64,000 nt of DNA from Hyphomonadaceae bacterium (GTDB taxonomy: Bacteria; Pseudomonadota; Alphaproteobacteria; Caulobacterales; Aquidulcibacteraceae): assembly GCA_019753105.1 (NCBI GenBank), contig JAIELJ010000001.1, forward strand, positions 1 through 64,000, given 5' to 3'. This document shows, piece after piece, positions 10,243 through 19,299 of the stretch; positions within the stretch are counted from its first letter, which is position 1, and each line of letters starts with the position of its first letter. The notes beneath the pieces were generated by a model. It did not search any database. It was not told the DNA's origin and saw only the letters and a list, made by a program, of their open reading frames with translations. The position numbers and the translations under genes were made by a program.

Positions 10243-10799
10243 GCGTCCCCTCGCCTGAAAGCGATGACGCATCGCTCGTGGCTGCGGCGCTCGCTGGTCA
10301 GGAGGCCGCATTTTCTTTGCTCATGCGCCGTTACAAGGAAAAGGTCTATCGGTTCGTGCGCTCCTACGTCGCCGACGCCGACGAAGCCTATGACCTCACT
10401 CAGGAAACGTTTGCCGCAGCGTGGCTTGCGCTTGCTCGTTATGACAAAAACCGTCCATTCCCCGCATGGATCAAGCGGATCGCGCTCAATAAATGCCGAG
10501 ACTGGGCCCGCCGCCGCGCCGTCCGTCGCTTCTTCTTTGGCGCTGAGAGCATCGAGACCTCCCCAGATATCGCCGCCACAACAGATGCAAGCGATGAGGC
10601 CCTGCAGCGTAACCTTGCGCGGCTTGATTCCGCGATTTCAGCCTTGCCGGCGGGCCTGAAAGAGCCCCTGCTGCTGACGGCGATCAGCGGCATGAGCCAT
10701 CACGACGCCGCGCGCGCGCTGAACTTGACGACTAAAGCGATCGAAACGCGCGTCTACCGCGCCAAGGTCGCTCTCGCACGGGCGCTTCGCGATGAGTAA
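10239..10799 (+). CDS. ECF RNA polymerase sigma factor, CnrH-like
   Basis: A 186-residue ECF sigma factor: region 2 AFSLLMRRYKEKVYRFVRSYV to YDLTQETFAAAW, PAWIKRIALNKCRDWARR, and region 4 SALPAGLKEPLLLTAISGMSH to KAIETRVYRAKVAL. The ATG overlaps the sensor stop (ATGA), so the three genes are translationally coupled. It probably drives its own operon and metal-response genes when the anti-sigma is released. It resembles the first-module sigma at 1634-2269, but here the gene order is the standard Y-X-H. The next gene, an AraC regulator, overlaps its end by 8 bp. Confidence 0.85.
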   Translation: MSVPSPESDDASLVAAALAGQEAAFSLLMRRYKEKVYRFVRSYVADADEAYDLTQETFAAAWLALARYDKNRPFPAWIKRIALNKCRDWARRRAVRRFFFGAESIETSPDIAATTDASDEALQRNLARLDSAISALPAGLKEPLLLTAISGMSHHDAARALNLTTKAIETRVYRAKVALARALRDE

Positions 10800-11532
10800 A
10801 GCCGCCAAATGGCGGGGCGCAGCACGCATAGGGCCGTGGTGGGCGGCATTCCTGGGCGCTGCGGGCGACAATGGCTTTCATAGCCACCACGCCATTCAAG
10901 CATTCGCTGGCCCGCACGCACTGCTCGCGGACGCAAGCGCCGAACATCACGGCCAAGGATTTGTTGCGCCCGCCAACATGTCACATCGCGCGACAGCGGC
11001 ATATCCCAGCAGCTTTCTTTACGTCGATCCCGACAGCGCACCCGGACAGCGGATTGCTCGTGCGATCGGCGAACGGATCAACGTGCTTTCCCCGGCCCAA
11101 GCAGCAGAACTGGCCGCCATCGTCAAAACCTCGATCGCGGATGAAGGCGCCGATCCAGCCGAGCGATTAGCCAGTTTGTTGGGCGCGGCAGAGATAGCGC
11201 CAACCCGCGACGCTCGCATTGGTGCAGCGCTCGCCGCTTTTCACGACAGCGAGGCGCCCCTTGACGCGCGCGCGCTCGCCTGCACGCTTAATCTCTCGCA
11301 ATCGCGTGCAGCGCATCTTTTTCGCGATGAAGTTGGGGTGCCGATCCGGTCTTTCCTGCTTTGGTCGAAGCTCCGGCGCGCCATGACCGGCATCGCCCAG
11401 GGATTGTCGCTCACCGAGGCCGCCCATCATGGCGGCTTTGCAGACCAGGCTCACTTCTCGCGCACTTGCGTGCGCATGTTTGGCGCGAGCCCGCTCACCA
11501 TCACGGGCGCGATGAAGTTCGACGAAGCGTAG
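10792..11532 (+). CDS. AraC-family transcriptional regulator
   Basis: A 246-residue protein with a C-terminal AraC/XylS double helix-turn-helix: CTLNLSQSRAAHLFRDEVGVPIRSF and LTEAAHHGGFADQAHFSRTCVRMFG, the second being the diagnostic AraC helix. The N-terminal ~110 residues look like a small cupin-type sensor (HSHHAIQAF...). It overlaps the sigma gene by 8 bp, so it is part of the cnr-like operon, and is followed 58 bp later by a membrane hydroxylase gene. The effector is unknown; ligand sensing is inferred from fold only. Confidence 0.8.
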   Translation: MSKAAKWRGAARIGPWWAAFLGAAGDNGFHSHHAIQAFAGPHALLADASAEHHGQGFVAPANMSHRATAAYPSSFLYVDPDSAPGQRIARAIGERINVLSPAQAAELAAIVKTSIADEGADPAERLASLLGAAEIAPTRDARIGAALAAFHDSEAPLDARALACTLNLSQSRAAHLFRDEVGVPIRSFLLWSKLRRAMTGIAQGLSLTEAAHHGGFADQAHFSRTCVRMFGASPLTITGAMKFDEA

Positions 11533-11590
11533 CTGTTTCGTTCAAGCATTTTGCGGCGATCCCAGCCAATTTGGGCGCGAGGAGATCCCA

Positions 11591-12430
11591 ATGCACCTTG
11601 CCGTTCGCTATCTTGCCTACCCGCTCGTCATCGGGATCGTATTCATTGGCGCCGTAACGCTGGCCGCCGCGCCGGGCGCCGCCATTGCTTTGCCTATTCT
11701 GACGCTTGCCGGCGTGCTTGTGATTGGGGGACTGGAGCGGCTCTCGCCATATCAGCAGGCCTGGACCAAGAACCACGGCGATCTCTTGGCTGACGTCCAG
11801 TATAATCTCATGGGTGCGGTCCTCATTCAGGCGAGCGTGCATTTCATCTACCCGCTTAGCGCAGCGGCGCTGTCGCTCGGACTTTGGCCCAGCACATGGC
11901 CGCTCTGGGCGAGCGTGCTCGGCGTCGGCGTTATTATCGATTTCGGACTCTATTGGATGCACCGCTGGAGCCATCGCTCGGCAATTCTTTGGCGTTTCCA
12001 TCAGCCACATCATAGCCCCGAACGTCTCTATTGGCTGAACGGCGAGCGCCGCCATTTGGTGAGCGCGCTCCTTCTGGCGACGCCTGGCCTCGCCGCTGTA
12101 GCATTACTCGGCGCGCCTCAGGCAGCGCTTGCGGCATGGTTTGCGATCCTGCCGGTGCATCTCGCTTTCCAGCACGCCAATATCGACTACACGCTCGGAC
12201 CATTCCGCCGCCTGCTCGGCGTCGCCGAGATGCATCGTTGGCACCACAAGCGCGACTACGAGGACGCCCAGGTCAATTTCGGCGAGGTGTTCCTTGTGTG
12301 GGATTGGCTGTTCGGGAGCCTTCACGACGCCTCAGAGAAAATCGAAAGCGCAGACTTGGGCTTGAGCGACGCGACCTATCCGAAGGGGTTTTTCACCCAG
12401 CACGCGGCGCCGTTCGACCCGCGGCGCTGA
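11591..12430 (+). CDS. Sterol desaturase/fatty acid hydroxylase family protein
   Basis: A 279-residue integral membrane di-iron enzyme. Four to five membrane segments surround the histidine boxes HRWSH (near residue 120), HQPHH (near 136) and HRWHH (near 217), the FA hydroxylase superfamily pattern. Such enzymes hydroxylate or desaturate lipids with O2. An AGGAG lies about ten bases before the ATG. It follows the AraC gene and precedes a methyltransferase on the same strand, perhaps as lipid-modifying members of the same metal-stress operon; that link is inference. Confidence 0.85.
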   Translation: MHLAVRYLAYPLVIGIVFIGAVTLAAAPGAAIALPILTLAGVLVIGGLERLSPYQQAWTKNHGDLLADVQYNLMGAVLIQASVHFIYPLSAAALSLGLWPSTWPLWASVLGVGVIIDFGLYWMHRWSHRSAILWRFHQPHHSPERLYWLNGERRHLVSALLLATPGLAAVALLGAPQAALAAWFAILPVHLAFQHANIDYTLGPFRRLLGVAEMHRWHHKRDYEDAQVNFGEVFLVWDWLFGSLHDASEKIESADLGLSDATYPKGFFTQHAAPFDPRR

Positions 12431-12506
12431 GAATGTTCGCTTCGCCTGCAAGGCTTTTGCGCGAGTTTCGGTCCGTCATTGCGTTCCATTTGAATGGTCA
12501 CGACGA

Positions 12507-13166
12507 ATGAACAGCTCTGCCTACATCCCCGCACTCGGTCGCCGCGAATGGACCGGGATGTATGATTGGGTCATTGCGGCCATGACGCGCGAGCGCGTCT
12601 GGCGATCGCTTGTCCTTACGGCGCTCGACGCGCGCACCGGCGAGGTCATCGTCGATCTGGGCGCAGGCACCGGCTCGCTCGGCATCATGATCAAAAAGCA
12701 CGCGCCGGGCGCCCGCCTCGTGGCTGTCGATCCAGACCCTGACGTAAGGCTCATCGGCGAACGAAAGGCCCGCGCGGCGGGCGTGGAAATCGACTACGAA
12801 ACCGCCATGGGAGACGCGCACCTCGCCTCTGTTGGGGCAGCCGACGCGGATGCGGTGACATGCTCGCTGGTGCTGCACCAATGTCCGCTTGAAGCGAAGC
12901 AGAGCATTCTGGAGAACGCGTTTCGGCTGCTAAAGCAAGGCGGGCGGCTCGTGCTTGCCGATTACGGCGAACAGCCGACGCCGTTGATGCGAACTGCCTT
13001 CTTGCTGGTCCAGATGACCGACGGCTTCGAGCCGACCGAGCACAATCGCCGCGGCGCGGTCCCCCATTTGTTGCAGGCCTGCGGCTTTCAACGCACTGAG
13101 ATAGTAAAGCGCGTACCTACGGCGACCGGCCTGATCTCGATTTGGCGAGCCACGAAGGAAGTCTGA
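12507..13166 (+). CDS. SAM-dependent class I methyltransferase
   Basis: A 219-residue methyltransferase of the UbiE-like type: motif I VIVDLGAGTGSLGIMI near residue 47, LVAVDPDPDV (motif II acidic residue), AVTCSLVLHQC, and GGRLVLADYGEQ. It is 76 bp downstream of the hydroxylase gene on the same strand. The substrate is not evident; a lipid or quinone-like acceptor would fit the neighbour. The 228 bp that follow (13167-13394) hold no gene I can support. Confidence 0.8.
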   Translation: MNSSAYIPALGRREWTGMYDWVIAAMTRERVWRSLVLTALDARTGEVIVDLGAGTGSLGIMIKKHAPGARLVAVDPDPDVRLIGERKARAAGVEIDYETAMGDAHLASVGAADADAVTCSLVLHQCPLEAKQSILENAFRLLKQGGRLVLADYGEQPTPLMRTAFLLVQMTDGFEPTEHNRRGAVPHLLQACGFQRTEIVKRVPTATGLISIWRATKEV

Positions 13167-13394
13167 GTAAACCACAACGCCGCTACGGCTAATGACCGCG
13201 CGGTAACGCGTCCGGCGACTGCCGTGCGAGCGACAAAGCGCTTCAAGACGCCAAATCGCGTGGGCGAGGGGAACTGCGTCGCTGCGTCAGCCGCAATTTC
13301 GGTCGCGTCAGGTTTGCGCGCGAGCGCGCAGCCATAAGCGCAGCCGCAAGAGCCGGGTGAAACCCGGTCAAACCTGCTCACAGTTCATGAGCCG

Positions 13395-13871
13395 CTAGTT
13401 TGCTGGCGGCCGCGGAGCACGCGCGGAGGAATGATAAACGACGATACGCCAAGCGCCATCGCGGCGCTGCAGCACGCTGGTGGCGACGCCGCGGCGTGAA
13501 ATCGGCGCACGGGCTGCGGCTTCAGGGAACGTGATCTCGTAGGTGTAGACTTCGTTGGCGTAAGCCAGATCCCCCACCACGGCGACATCGGTCTCAAGGC
13601 CATCAAAATCAAAGCTGGCGATTTCGCGCAGTTCGGGTCCCAAGTGGTGGGCAAGATAGGTGGCGAAGTCGCCTTCGACGCCGCCTTGCTCGAAGACTTG
13701 GGAATCTGGCCAGAAGTAGCGCGCGGCCGCTTCGCCGTCGCGGGCCTCAACCGCTTGCCGGTAACCAGAGAGGACCGCTTCCACGGCCGCCTCGTCGACG
13801 CTGGGCTGGGCTGCCGCCGCGCCCGCCATGGCCCAAGCTGCGACAAAGACGACGACTAATTTCTTCAGCAT
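13395..13871 (-). CDS. Exported SnoaL/NTF2-like (DUF4440-type) protein
   Basis: A 158-residue protein with a signal peptide (MLKKLVVVFVAAWAMAGAAAAQ) and an NTF2-like domain: VEAVLSGYRQAVEARDGEAAARYFWPD and the C-terminal RRGVATSVLQRRDGAWRIVVYHSS, typical of SnoaL/DUF4440 folds. It starts at ATG 13871 behind GGGGAGG. It is divergent from the copper oxidase operon. It may bind a small ligand in the periplasm; no catalytic function can be assigned. Confidence 0.75.
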   Translation of the reverse strand: MLKKLVVVFVAAWAMAGAAAAQPSVDEAAVEAVLSGYRQAVEARDGEAAARYFWPDSQVFEQGGVEGDFATYLAHHLGPELREIASFDFDGLETDVAVVGDLAYANEVYTYEITFPEAAARAPISRRGVATSVLQRRDGAWRIVVYHSSARAPRPPAN

Positions 13872-14032
13872 CCACACCTCCCCTTTTTCAGTGCTGCATC
13901 TATTTGCATTTACGCGCCGGTTGCCGATTTCCCGCATCCTGGCGTCAATCTCAGGCGTAAGGCCTGAGGGATCGCGCGGAAGCGCGCGTATCTTAAGATG
14001 CTGTTCGGGTTTTCTCAGTGTGGAGCAACGTG

Positions 14033-15844
14033 GTGCGCAAAGCCCTCGACCGTCGATCGCTACTGAAGGCTGCGGGCGCAGGAGCGGGCTGGCTCGCCTT
14101 TGAAAGCATGCTGCCTGCTTGGGCGCAAACGGGCTCGCCCGGCATCGCGCCCGCCATGGCGACCTTGGCTGGTCCAGATGTCGCGCTGAGCATCGGCCAG
14201 TCGTCCTTTACAGTGGGCGGCAGAACCGGCCACGCGGTCACCATAAACGGCACGCTACCGGCGCCGCTGTTGCGGCTCCGCGAAGGTCAGAACGTCCGCC
14301 TCGCCGTTACGAATACGCTCGACGAAGACACCTCGATCCACTGGCACGGCATTCTGCTTCCCTTCCAGATGGATGGCGTACCGGGCGTCAGTTTTCCGGG
14401 TATCCGGCCTCGCGAAACATTCGTTTATGAGTTCCCGATCATTCAAGCAGGGACGTTCTGGTACCATAGCCACTCGGGCCTGCAGGAAGCGTTAGGCCAT
14501 TACGGGCCGATCATTATCGATCCGGCCTCGCGCGATCCTGTCGAGTATGACCGCGAACACGTGCTCGTATTGTCGGACTGGAGCTTCATGCATCCGCACC
14601 AGATTTTGGCGCGCCTCAAGCAAAGCCCCGGCTATTTCAATTATCAGCGCACGACGGTGGCCGGTCTTCTTTCTGGCGAAGACCGTATGAGCGCCGCCGA
14701 CCGGCGGATGTGGGCTGAGATGCGCATGGACCCGCGCGACGTGCTCGACGTCAACGGCTCGACCTACACGTATTTGATCAATGGGCATGGTCCTGACGAA
14801 AACTGGACGGGTCTCTTCCGTCCCGGCGAGCGCGTGCGGCTGCGCATCATCAACGCCTCGGCGATGTCGATCTTCAACGTGCGCATTCCAGGACTGGCCA
14901 TGACCGTCGTCCAAGCCGATGGCGAAAATGTGCGACCTGTCGAAACCGATGAGTTCCAAATTTCCGTCGCTGAAACCTACGACGTCATCGTCACACCGAC
15001 CGAAGACCGCGCATACACTATTGTCTCCGAAGCCATAGACCGCTCTGGGATGGGCCGCGCCACCTTGGCGCCTCGGCTTGGCATGAGCGGAGAAATCCCG
15101 CCGCTGCGCGAAGTCCCAAATCTAACTATGCGCGACATGGGCATGGATATGGGCGGAATGGGTGGAATGGACATGTCCGGCGCCATGCCCGGCATGGACC
15201 ACTCAGGCATGGACATGAGCGGCATGCAGATGGACGGCATGCAAATGGGCGCCGCAGATCACAGCGCTGGCGGTCACTCCGCCATGAACATGCGCGATCC
15301 AGAGAACGCGCCGCCCGACATGGCGGTCGGCGTCGGCGTGCAAACGATTTCGCCGATGCCCCAGAACCGGATGGGCGAGCGCCCGGTTGGGCTCGAGAAT
15401 GTCGATCATCGCGTGCTCGTCTACACCGACCTTATCGCCCTTGCACCCAATCGCGACCGCCGGGCGCCCTCGCGCGCAATGGAGATTCACCTCACCGGCA
15501 ATATGGAACGCTTCATGTGGGGCTTTGACGGGCGCCGCTTCAGCGAATTGGTCGAGCCCATCCGGTTTGAGCGCAACGAGCGCGTGCGCGTGACGCTAGT
15601 CAACGACACAATGATGTCGCATCCCATTCACCTCCACGGTCACTTCTTCGAACTGGTCAACGGCCATGACGGTCACCAGCCCTTGAAGCACACGGTCAAT
15701 GTCGCTCCGGGTGGCAAGGTGACCTTCGATCTCACCGCTGACAATCCCGGCGATTGGGCGTTCCATTGCCACCTTTTGCTTCACATGCACGCGGGCATGT
15801 TCAACGTCGTGACCATCCGTCCGCTTGACGGAGACGTCTCGTGA
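14033..15844 (+). CDS. copA: Multicopper oxidase of the copper resistance system (CopA/PcoA type)
   Basis: A 603-residue periplasmic multicopper oxidase that oxidises Cu(I) and sequesters copper. It has a Tat signal (DRRSLLKAAGAGAGWL) and the copper-centre motifs SIHWHGILLPFQMDGVPG, GTFWYHSHSG, HPIHLHGHFFEL and HCHLLLHMHAGMF. A Met-rich stretch at about residues 370-420 (repeated GMDM, DHSGMDM) is the usual copper-binding insert. Start: GTG at 14033 lies seven bases after GGAG; an earlier GTG at 14018 has no ribosome site but remains possible. It overlaps copB by 4 bp and heads a copper operon. Confidence 0.93.
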   Translation: MRKALDRRSLLKAAGAGAGWLAFESMLPAWAQTGSPGIAPAMATLAGPDVALSIGQSSFTVGGRTGHAVTINGTLPAPLLRLREGQNVRLAVTNTLDEDTSIHWHGILLPFQMDGVPGVSFPGIRPRETFVYEFPIIQAGTFWYHSHSGLQEALGHYGPIIIDPASRDPVEYDREHVLVLSDWSFMHPHQILARLKQSPGYFNYQRTTVAGLLSGEDRMSAADRRMWAEMRMDPRDVLDVNGSTYTYLINGHGPDENWTGLFRPGERVRLRIINASAMSIFNVRIPGLAMTVVQADGENVRPVETDEFQISVAETYDVIVTPTEDRAYTIVSEAIDRSGMGRATLAPRLGMSGEIPPLREVPNLTMRDMGMDMGGMGGMDMSGAMPGMDHSGMDMSGMQMDGMQMGAADHSAGGHSAMNMRDPENAPPDMAVGVGVQTISPMPQNRMGERPVGLENVDHRVLVYTDLIALAPNRDRRAPSRAMEIHLTGNMERFMWGFDGRRFSELVEPIRFERNERVRVTLVNDTMMSHPIHLHGHFFELVNGHDGHQPLKHTVNVAPGGKVTFDLTADNPGDWAFHCHLLLHMHAGMFNVVTIRPLDGDVS

Positions 15845-16998
15845 GATTTTTCGCCGCAACGCTGACGCCGCTGGTCTTAGCTGTCGTCAGTCCTGCATTT
15901 GCGCAAACGCCTGACCATTCCGCGCACCGACGGACGCCGCCGGAAGAACAACAGATGCAGGCGCCTGACCCGCACTCGGGACATGACATGTCGGGCGCGA
16001 CTTCGCCGCCAGCCCCGCAACACGATCCACACGCCGGCCACGACATGCCCGGCATGACCGCGCCGCAAGCACCACAAGACCCAGCGCAAGCTCCTCATGA
16101 CATGCCCGGCATGACGATGCCTCAGGCGCAAGAGGCCGACCCCGACGAAGGCCATGACATGTCAACGATGCCGGGGATGATGTGGCCCTCATCACCACCC
16201 GCAGCGCCAGGGCCAAACGTGGAAACTAGCGCCGACAATGCTGGACGGCCGCCGGAGACACCCCCTCCCCCGTCCGCGAACGCCGACCCGGCACACGCGG
16301 CTGATCTCTATTTTGATCCGCAAGTGATGGCGGCGGCGCGTGGACAATTACTTGCCGAAAATGGCGACATCCGCACCAGCGTTGTCATTCTCGATCGTCT
16401 TGAGGCGACGTTCGGCGAGGGCGCGGACGGCTATGTCTGGGACGCACAAGGCTGGTATGGCGGCGACATCAACCGCTTCTGGTGGAAGAGCGAAGGCGAA
16501 GGCGCCATCAACGGCGAACTGGAGAGCGGCGAGATCGAAGCGCTCTACAGTCGCGCATTCACGCCGTACTTTGACTTTCAAGCGGGCGTTCGCCAGCGTT
16601 ATACACCCGAAGCCGATCGCACCGATCTTGTCGTCGGGGTGCAAGGTCTTGCGCCTTATTGGTTCGAGGTCGATGTCGCTGCGTTCTTGTCGAATGAAGG
16701 CGAGTTCAGCGCGCGCGCCGAAGCCGAATACGATCTGCGTTTGACACAGCGTCTCATCCTGCAGCCGCGCGCCGAGATCGATTTTTCGGCCGAGGATGTT
16801 CCCGAACTTGCCACGGGCTCTGGCCTGACGAACGCAGAGCTGGGCGTGCGCTTGCGCTACGAAATCCGGCGCGAATTTGCGCCTTATGTCGGGATCGAGT
16901 GGTCAAGCAGCTTCGGGGATACCCGCGATTACGTCGAAGCGAGGGGCGAAGACGCGGAAGACACCCGTTTGGTCTTGGGCGTCCGCGCCTGGTTTTGA
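15841..16998 (+). CDS. copB: Copper resistance outer-membrane protein CopB
   Basis: A 385-residue CopB/PcoB protein. After a signal peptide comes a long low-complexity region rich in His, Met and Pro (repeats of GHDM and DMPGM, residues ~25-130), then the conserved beta-barrel domain starting DLYFDPQVMAAARGQLLAENG, with QGWYGGDINRFWWKSEGE and the closing VLGVRAWF. It starts with GTG overlapping the copA stop (GTGA). It acts in the outer membrane with the multicopper oxidase. The His/Met repeats are low-complexity protein, not a DNA array. Confidence 0.92.
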   Translation: MRFFAATLTPLVLAVVSPAFAQTPDHSAHRRTPPEEQQMQAPDPHSGHDMSGATSPPAPQHDPHAGHDMPGMTAPQAPQDPAQAPHDMPGMTMPQAQEADPDEGHDMSTMPGMMWPSSPPAAPGPNVETSADNAGRPPETPPPPSANADPAHAADLYFDPQVMAAARGQLLAENGDIRTSVVILDRLEATFGEGADGYVWDAQGWYGGDINRFWWKSEGEGAINGELESGEIEALYSRAFTPYFDFQAGVRQRYTPEADRTDLVVGVQGLAPYWFEVDVAAFLSNEGEFSARAEAEYDLRLTQRLILQPRAEIDFSAEDVPELATGSGLTNAELGVRLRYEIRREFAPYVGIEWSSSFGDTRDYVEARGEDAEDTRLVLGVRAWF

Positions 16999-17021
16999 AC
17001 AACTTCGGAAGGAAATCGACA

Positions 17022-17324
17022 ATGAGAAAATTCGCGATCGTTGCTCTCGCCGTCACCGCGCTTGCGGCATGCCAGCCAGCGGCCGATCAAGACGCATCCC
17101 CGCCAACTGACGCTGTGGCGACACAAGAGCCTGCGGCTGCCGCGCCGCAAACGGCAGAGACGGCGCCTACGACCGAACCGGCGGCACCCCCCGCAACAAG
17201 CACGCCGGCGCCACCGCGCCCCCGCGCTGAGCCCACGCCTGCACCTACCCCGGCGCCCGCGCAAACTACGCCTGATCACGACATGTCGGACATGCCCAAC
17301 ATGGAGCATCCGCCAGGGCAGTAG
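17022..17324 (+). CDS. Ala/Pro-rich lipoprotein with Met/His tail
   Basis: A 100-residue lipoprotein: signal with lipobox (VTALAAC at residues 10-16), then a low-complexity Ala/Pro/Thr linker, ending DHDMSDMPNMEH, which resembles the copper-binding motifs of CopB. It begins with ATG behind GGAAGGAAA, 23 bp after copB. No family is recognised. By position and tail it is a likely periplasmic copper-binding accessory protein, but this is inference. Confidence 0.7.
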   Translation: MRKFAIVALAVTALAACQPAADQDASPPTDAVATQEPAAAAPQTAETAPTTEPAAPPATSTPAPPRPRAEPTPAPTPAPAQTTPDHDMSDMPNMEHPPGQ

Positions 17325-17402
17325 TCAGGGCAGTAATCAGGTGCGCCGCACGGTTAGAGTCGCGGCGACATAGAACTACGAAAACCTTGGGGGAGGGACA
17401 TC

Positions 17403-18143
17403 GTGAATCTCGCGCGTTTGGCGTCGTTTGTACATAAATGGCTTGCGCTCCTGGTCGGGGTGCAGATCGTCTTTTGGGTCGTCAGCGGCCTTTTCTTCAC
17501 GATTGTTCCGATCGAGCAGATTCGAAGCGAGCACCTCATTCGCCCGCCTGAAACGGCGCGTCCGCTCGTCATCGCAAACGGCGCGGCATTGAGTGCGATT
17601 CGCGATGTTCAAGGCCGAGCGCCGGTAAAGCTGACGATCGAGGTGCGCCCGACGCTTGGGCAAGTCATCGTCGCGGAATTCCCCGATGGACCGCCGGCGC
17701 TTTTTGAGGCCGCCACACTTCGTCAGCTTTCGCCGCTCGACGCGGATACAGCGGCGGCTGTCGCGCGCGGGCATGTGACGCTCACCTCGCCACCCGCGCG
17801 CGTCGAGCTGATCGAGACAGAAAGCTCCGAGTATCGCGGCGCCCTGCCGGCTTGGCGGGCACAATTCGCTGATGGCGGCTTAGCGGTCTATGTCGCCGCC
17901 AACACCGGCGCAGTAACCGCTCGGCGCTCTGATATTTGGCGGCTCTATGACACGCTTTGGGCGCTCCACATCATGGACTGGCAGAACCACGAGGATTTCA
18001 ATCATCCGCTCATCATCATCGTCACCGCCATCACGCTCTTATCGGTCATCGCCGGAATCGTGCTCATCCCCTACCGCGTCCACTTTGGAGGCGGTCGGCG
18101 CCGCAGGAATGGGCCTGCCGGGAGCGCCGGCGCCGACGGCTGA
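17403..18143 (+). CDS. PepSY-domain membrane protein
   Basis: A 246-residue protein with an N-terminal membrane helix (WLALLVGVQIVFWVVSGLFF, about residues 13-32), a periplasmic region of about 140 residues containing PepSY-like sequence (VYVAANTGAVTARRSDIWRL), the WALHIMD motif, and a second helix (IIIVTAITLLSVIAGIVLI). This is the short PepSY-TM architecture common in copper operons. It starts with GTG 17403 behind GGGAGGG. It may take part in metal or electron handling at the inner membrane; the function is not established. Confidence 0.75.
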   Translation: MNLARLASFVHKWLALLVGVQIVFWVVSGLFFTIVPIEQIRSEHLIRPPETARPLVIANGAALSAIRDVQGRAPVKLTIEVRPTLGQVIVAEFPDGPPALFEAATLRQLSPLDADTAAAVARGHVTLTSPPARVELIETESSEYRGALPAWRAQFADGGLAVYVAANTGAVTARRSDIWRLYDTLWALHIMDWQNHEDFNHPLIIIVTAITLLSVIAGIVLIPYRVHFGGGRRRRNGPAGSAGADG

Positions 18144-18212
18144 GGGATTGGCTGGAAGCGCGCGTATGAAGGACGTGAGCGGTCCCGACGCTCATTAACG
18201 GAGAATTCGAAA

Positions 18213-18545
18213 ATGAAAGTCAAACTTTTGGTCGGCGTGATCGCTGCGGCGTTGGTGTCAAGCTTCGCGCTGAGCGCACCAGCCTTCGCGCATCAGGGCG
18301 AGCAGCATCAAGCAACGCCACAGACCGCGGAAGGTGAAGGCACGGTGACCGCCATCGATGCGCAAGCAGGCACGGTCACGCTCAATCACGGTCCCATTGC
18401 AAGCCTTGGTTGGCCGGCGATGACGATGACGTTCCGCGTCCATTCCGCCGCCGTCCTGCAAGGCGTCAGCGTTGGCCAGCGTGTTCATTTTGAGCTGATG
18501 AACGACAACGGCCGTCCGATGGTGACGGAAATCCACGTGCTTTGA
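18213..18545 (+). CDS. Periplasmic copper-binding protein, CusF-like
   Basis: A 110-residue secreted protein: signal peptide ending PAFAHQG, then a CusF OB-fold domain with GTVTAIDAQAGTVTLNHGPI and LGWPAMTMTFRV. In CusF the His, Trp and two Met of H...W-AMTM bind Cu(I)/Ag(I); all are present here (H, W, M, M). It would act as a copper chaperone in the periplasm. One of three CusF-type domains in the window (others in the gene at 22839 and at the C-terminus of CusB). Preceded by an AGGAG-like site. Confidence 0.9.
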   Translation: MKVKLLVGVIAAALVSSFALSAPAFAHQGEQHQATPQTAEGEGTVTAIDAQAGTVTLNHGPIASLGWPAMTMTFRVHSAAVLQGVSVGQRVHFELMNDNGRPMVTEIHVL

Positions 18546-18612
18546 AACGGAAGCGACGCGCCGCACGTTCGGTTAACGCTCTTGCGTGCGGCGCGGCCTT
18601 GAGGGGAAGAAC

Positions 18613-19299
18613 ATGGCGCACCCGAAGTCGACGGTCAGGATTGCGGCAGTGCTGGCCGTAGCGTTTTCGCTGCTGTTGCTAACTGCCCAAATCTCTTTGG
18701 CCCACCGGGACGAACAACATCCCCCGCAAGCGGCCCAAACCGACGCGTCGCAAACCGCGCCCGAACACGACATGGGCGCGATGCAGCCTGGCGAAATGAC
18801 GTGGCCGACCGCCGAAGACACGGGCGGCATGATGATGATGGATCATGCGCGCCCGACGACCTTGTCGGGCCGGATCATCCGCTGGCTTGGAGTGTGGCAC
18901 CCCGCCGTCATTCATTTTCCCATCGCTTTGCTGTTGACGGCCGCTTTCTTGGAAGCGGCTGCCTTCATTCGGCGCAAGCCCATCTACGCGGCCAGCAATA
19001 AAATCCTGCTTGCAGTGGCGACGCTCGGCGCCTTTGCTGCGGCGCCATTGGGTTGGGCGAATGCGGGTCTGCCTGCCGCTGACGATGAATCGGCGCTCGT
19101 CCTGCATCGTTGGATCGGCACGGTTATCCCCTTCCTCATCTTGTTCGTCTGGTGGTTGAAGAAGCCGGTCGATGAAGCCGCGGTGCGCCAAGGCGGGCGC
19201 TTCTACGAAACGGTTCTGGCGCTCACAGTGCTTGTCATCCTCGCGCAAGCTTATCTCGGCGCAGAGGTGACTCACGGCGCCGGTCACTTGGCGTTCTAG
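18613..19299 (+). CDS. DUF2231-family membrane protein with His/Met N-terminus
   Basis: A 228-residue protein: signal-like start, a metal-binding-looking segment (HDMGAMQPGEM, TGGMMMMDHA), then WHPAVIHFPIALLL, the hallmark of DUF2231, and three further hydrophobic segments. ATG 18613 follows GAGGGGA. Last intact gene of the plus-strand copper operon; the next frame begins in its stop codon. DUF2231 proteins are of unknown function and recur in copper and cytochrome loci. Confidence 0.8.
   Translation: MAHPKSTVRIAAVLAVAFSLLLLTAQISLAHRDEQHPPQAAQTDASQTAPEHDMGAMQPGEMTWPTAEDTGGMMMMDHARPTTLSGRIIRWLGVWHPAVIHFPIALLLTAAFLEAAAFIRRKPIYAASNKILLAVATLGAFAAAPLGWANAGLPAADDESALVLHRWIGTVIPFLILFVWWLKKPVDEAAVRQGGRFYETVLALTVLVILAQAYLGAEVTHGAGHLAF

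Noticed and set aside
15130-16180. Repeated GGCATGGAC/GACATG-type DNA, considered as a possible repeat array
   Set aside because: It encodes the Met/His-rich copper-binding stretches of CopA and CopB in frame; not a CRISPR or tandem DNA repeat. No CRISPR array was seen in the window.
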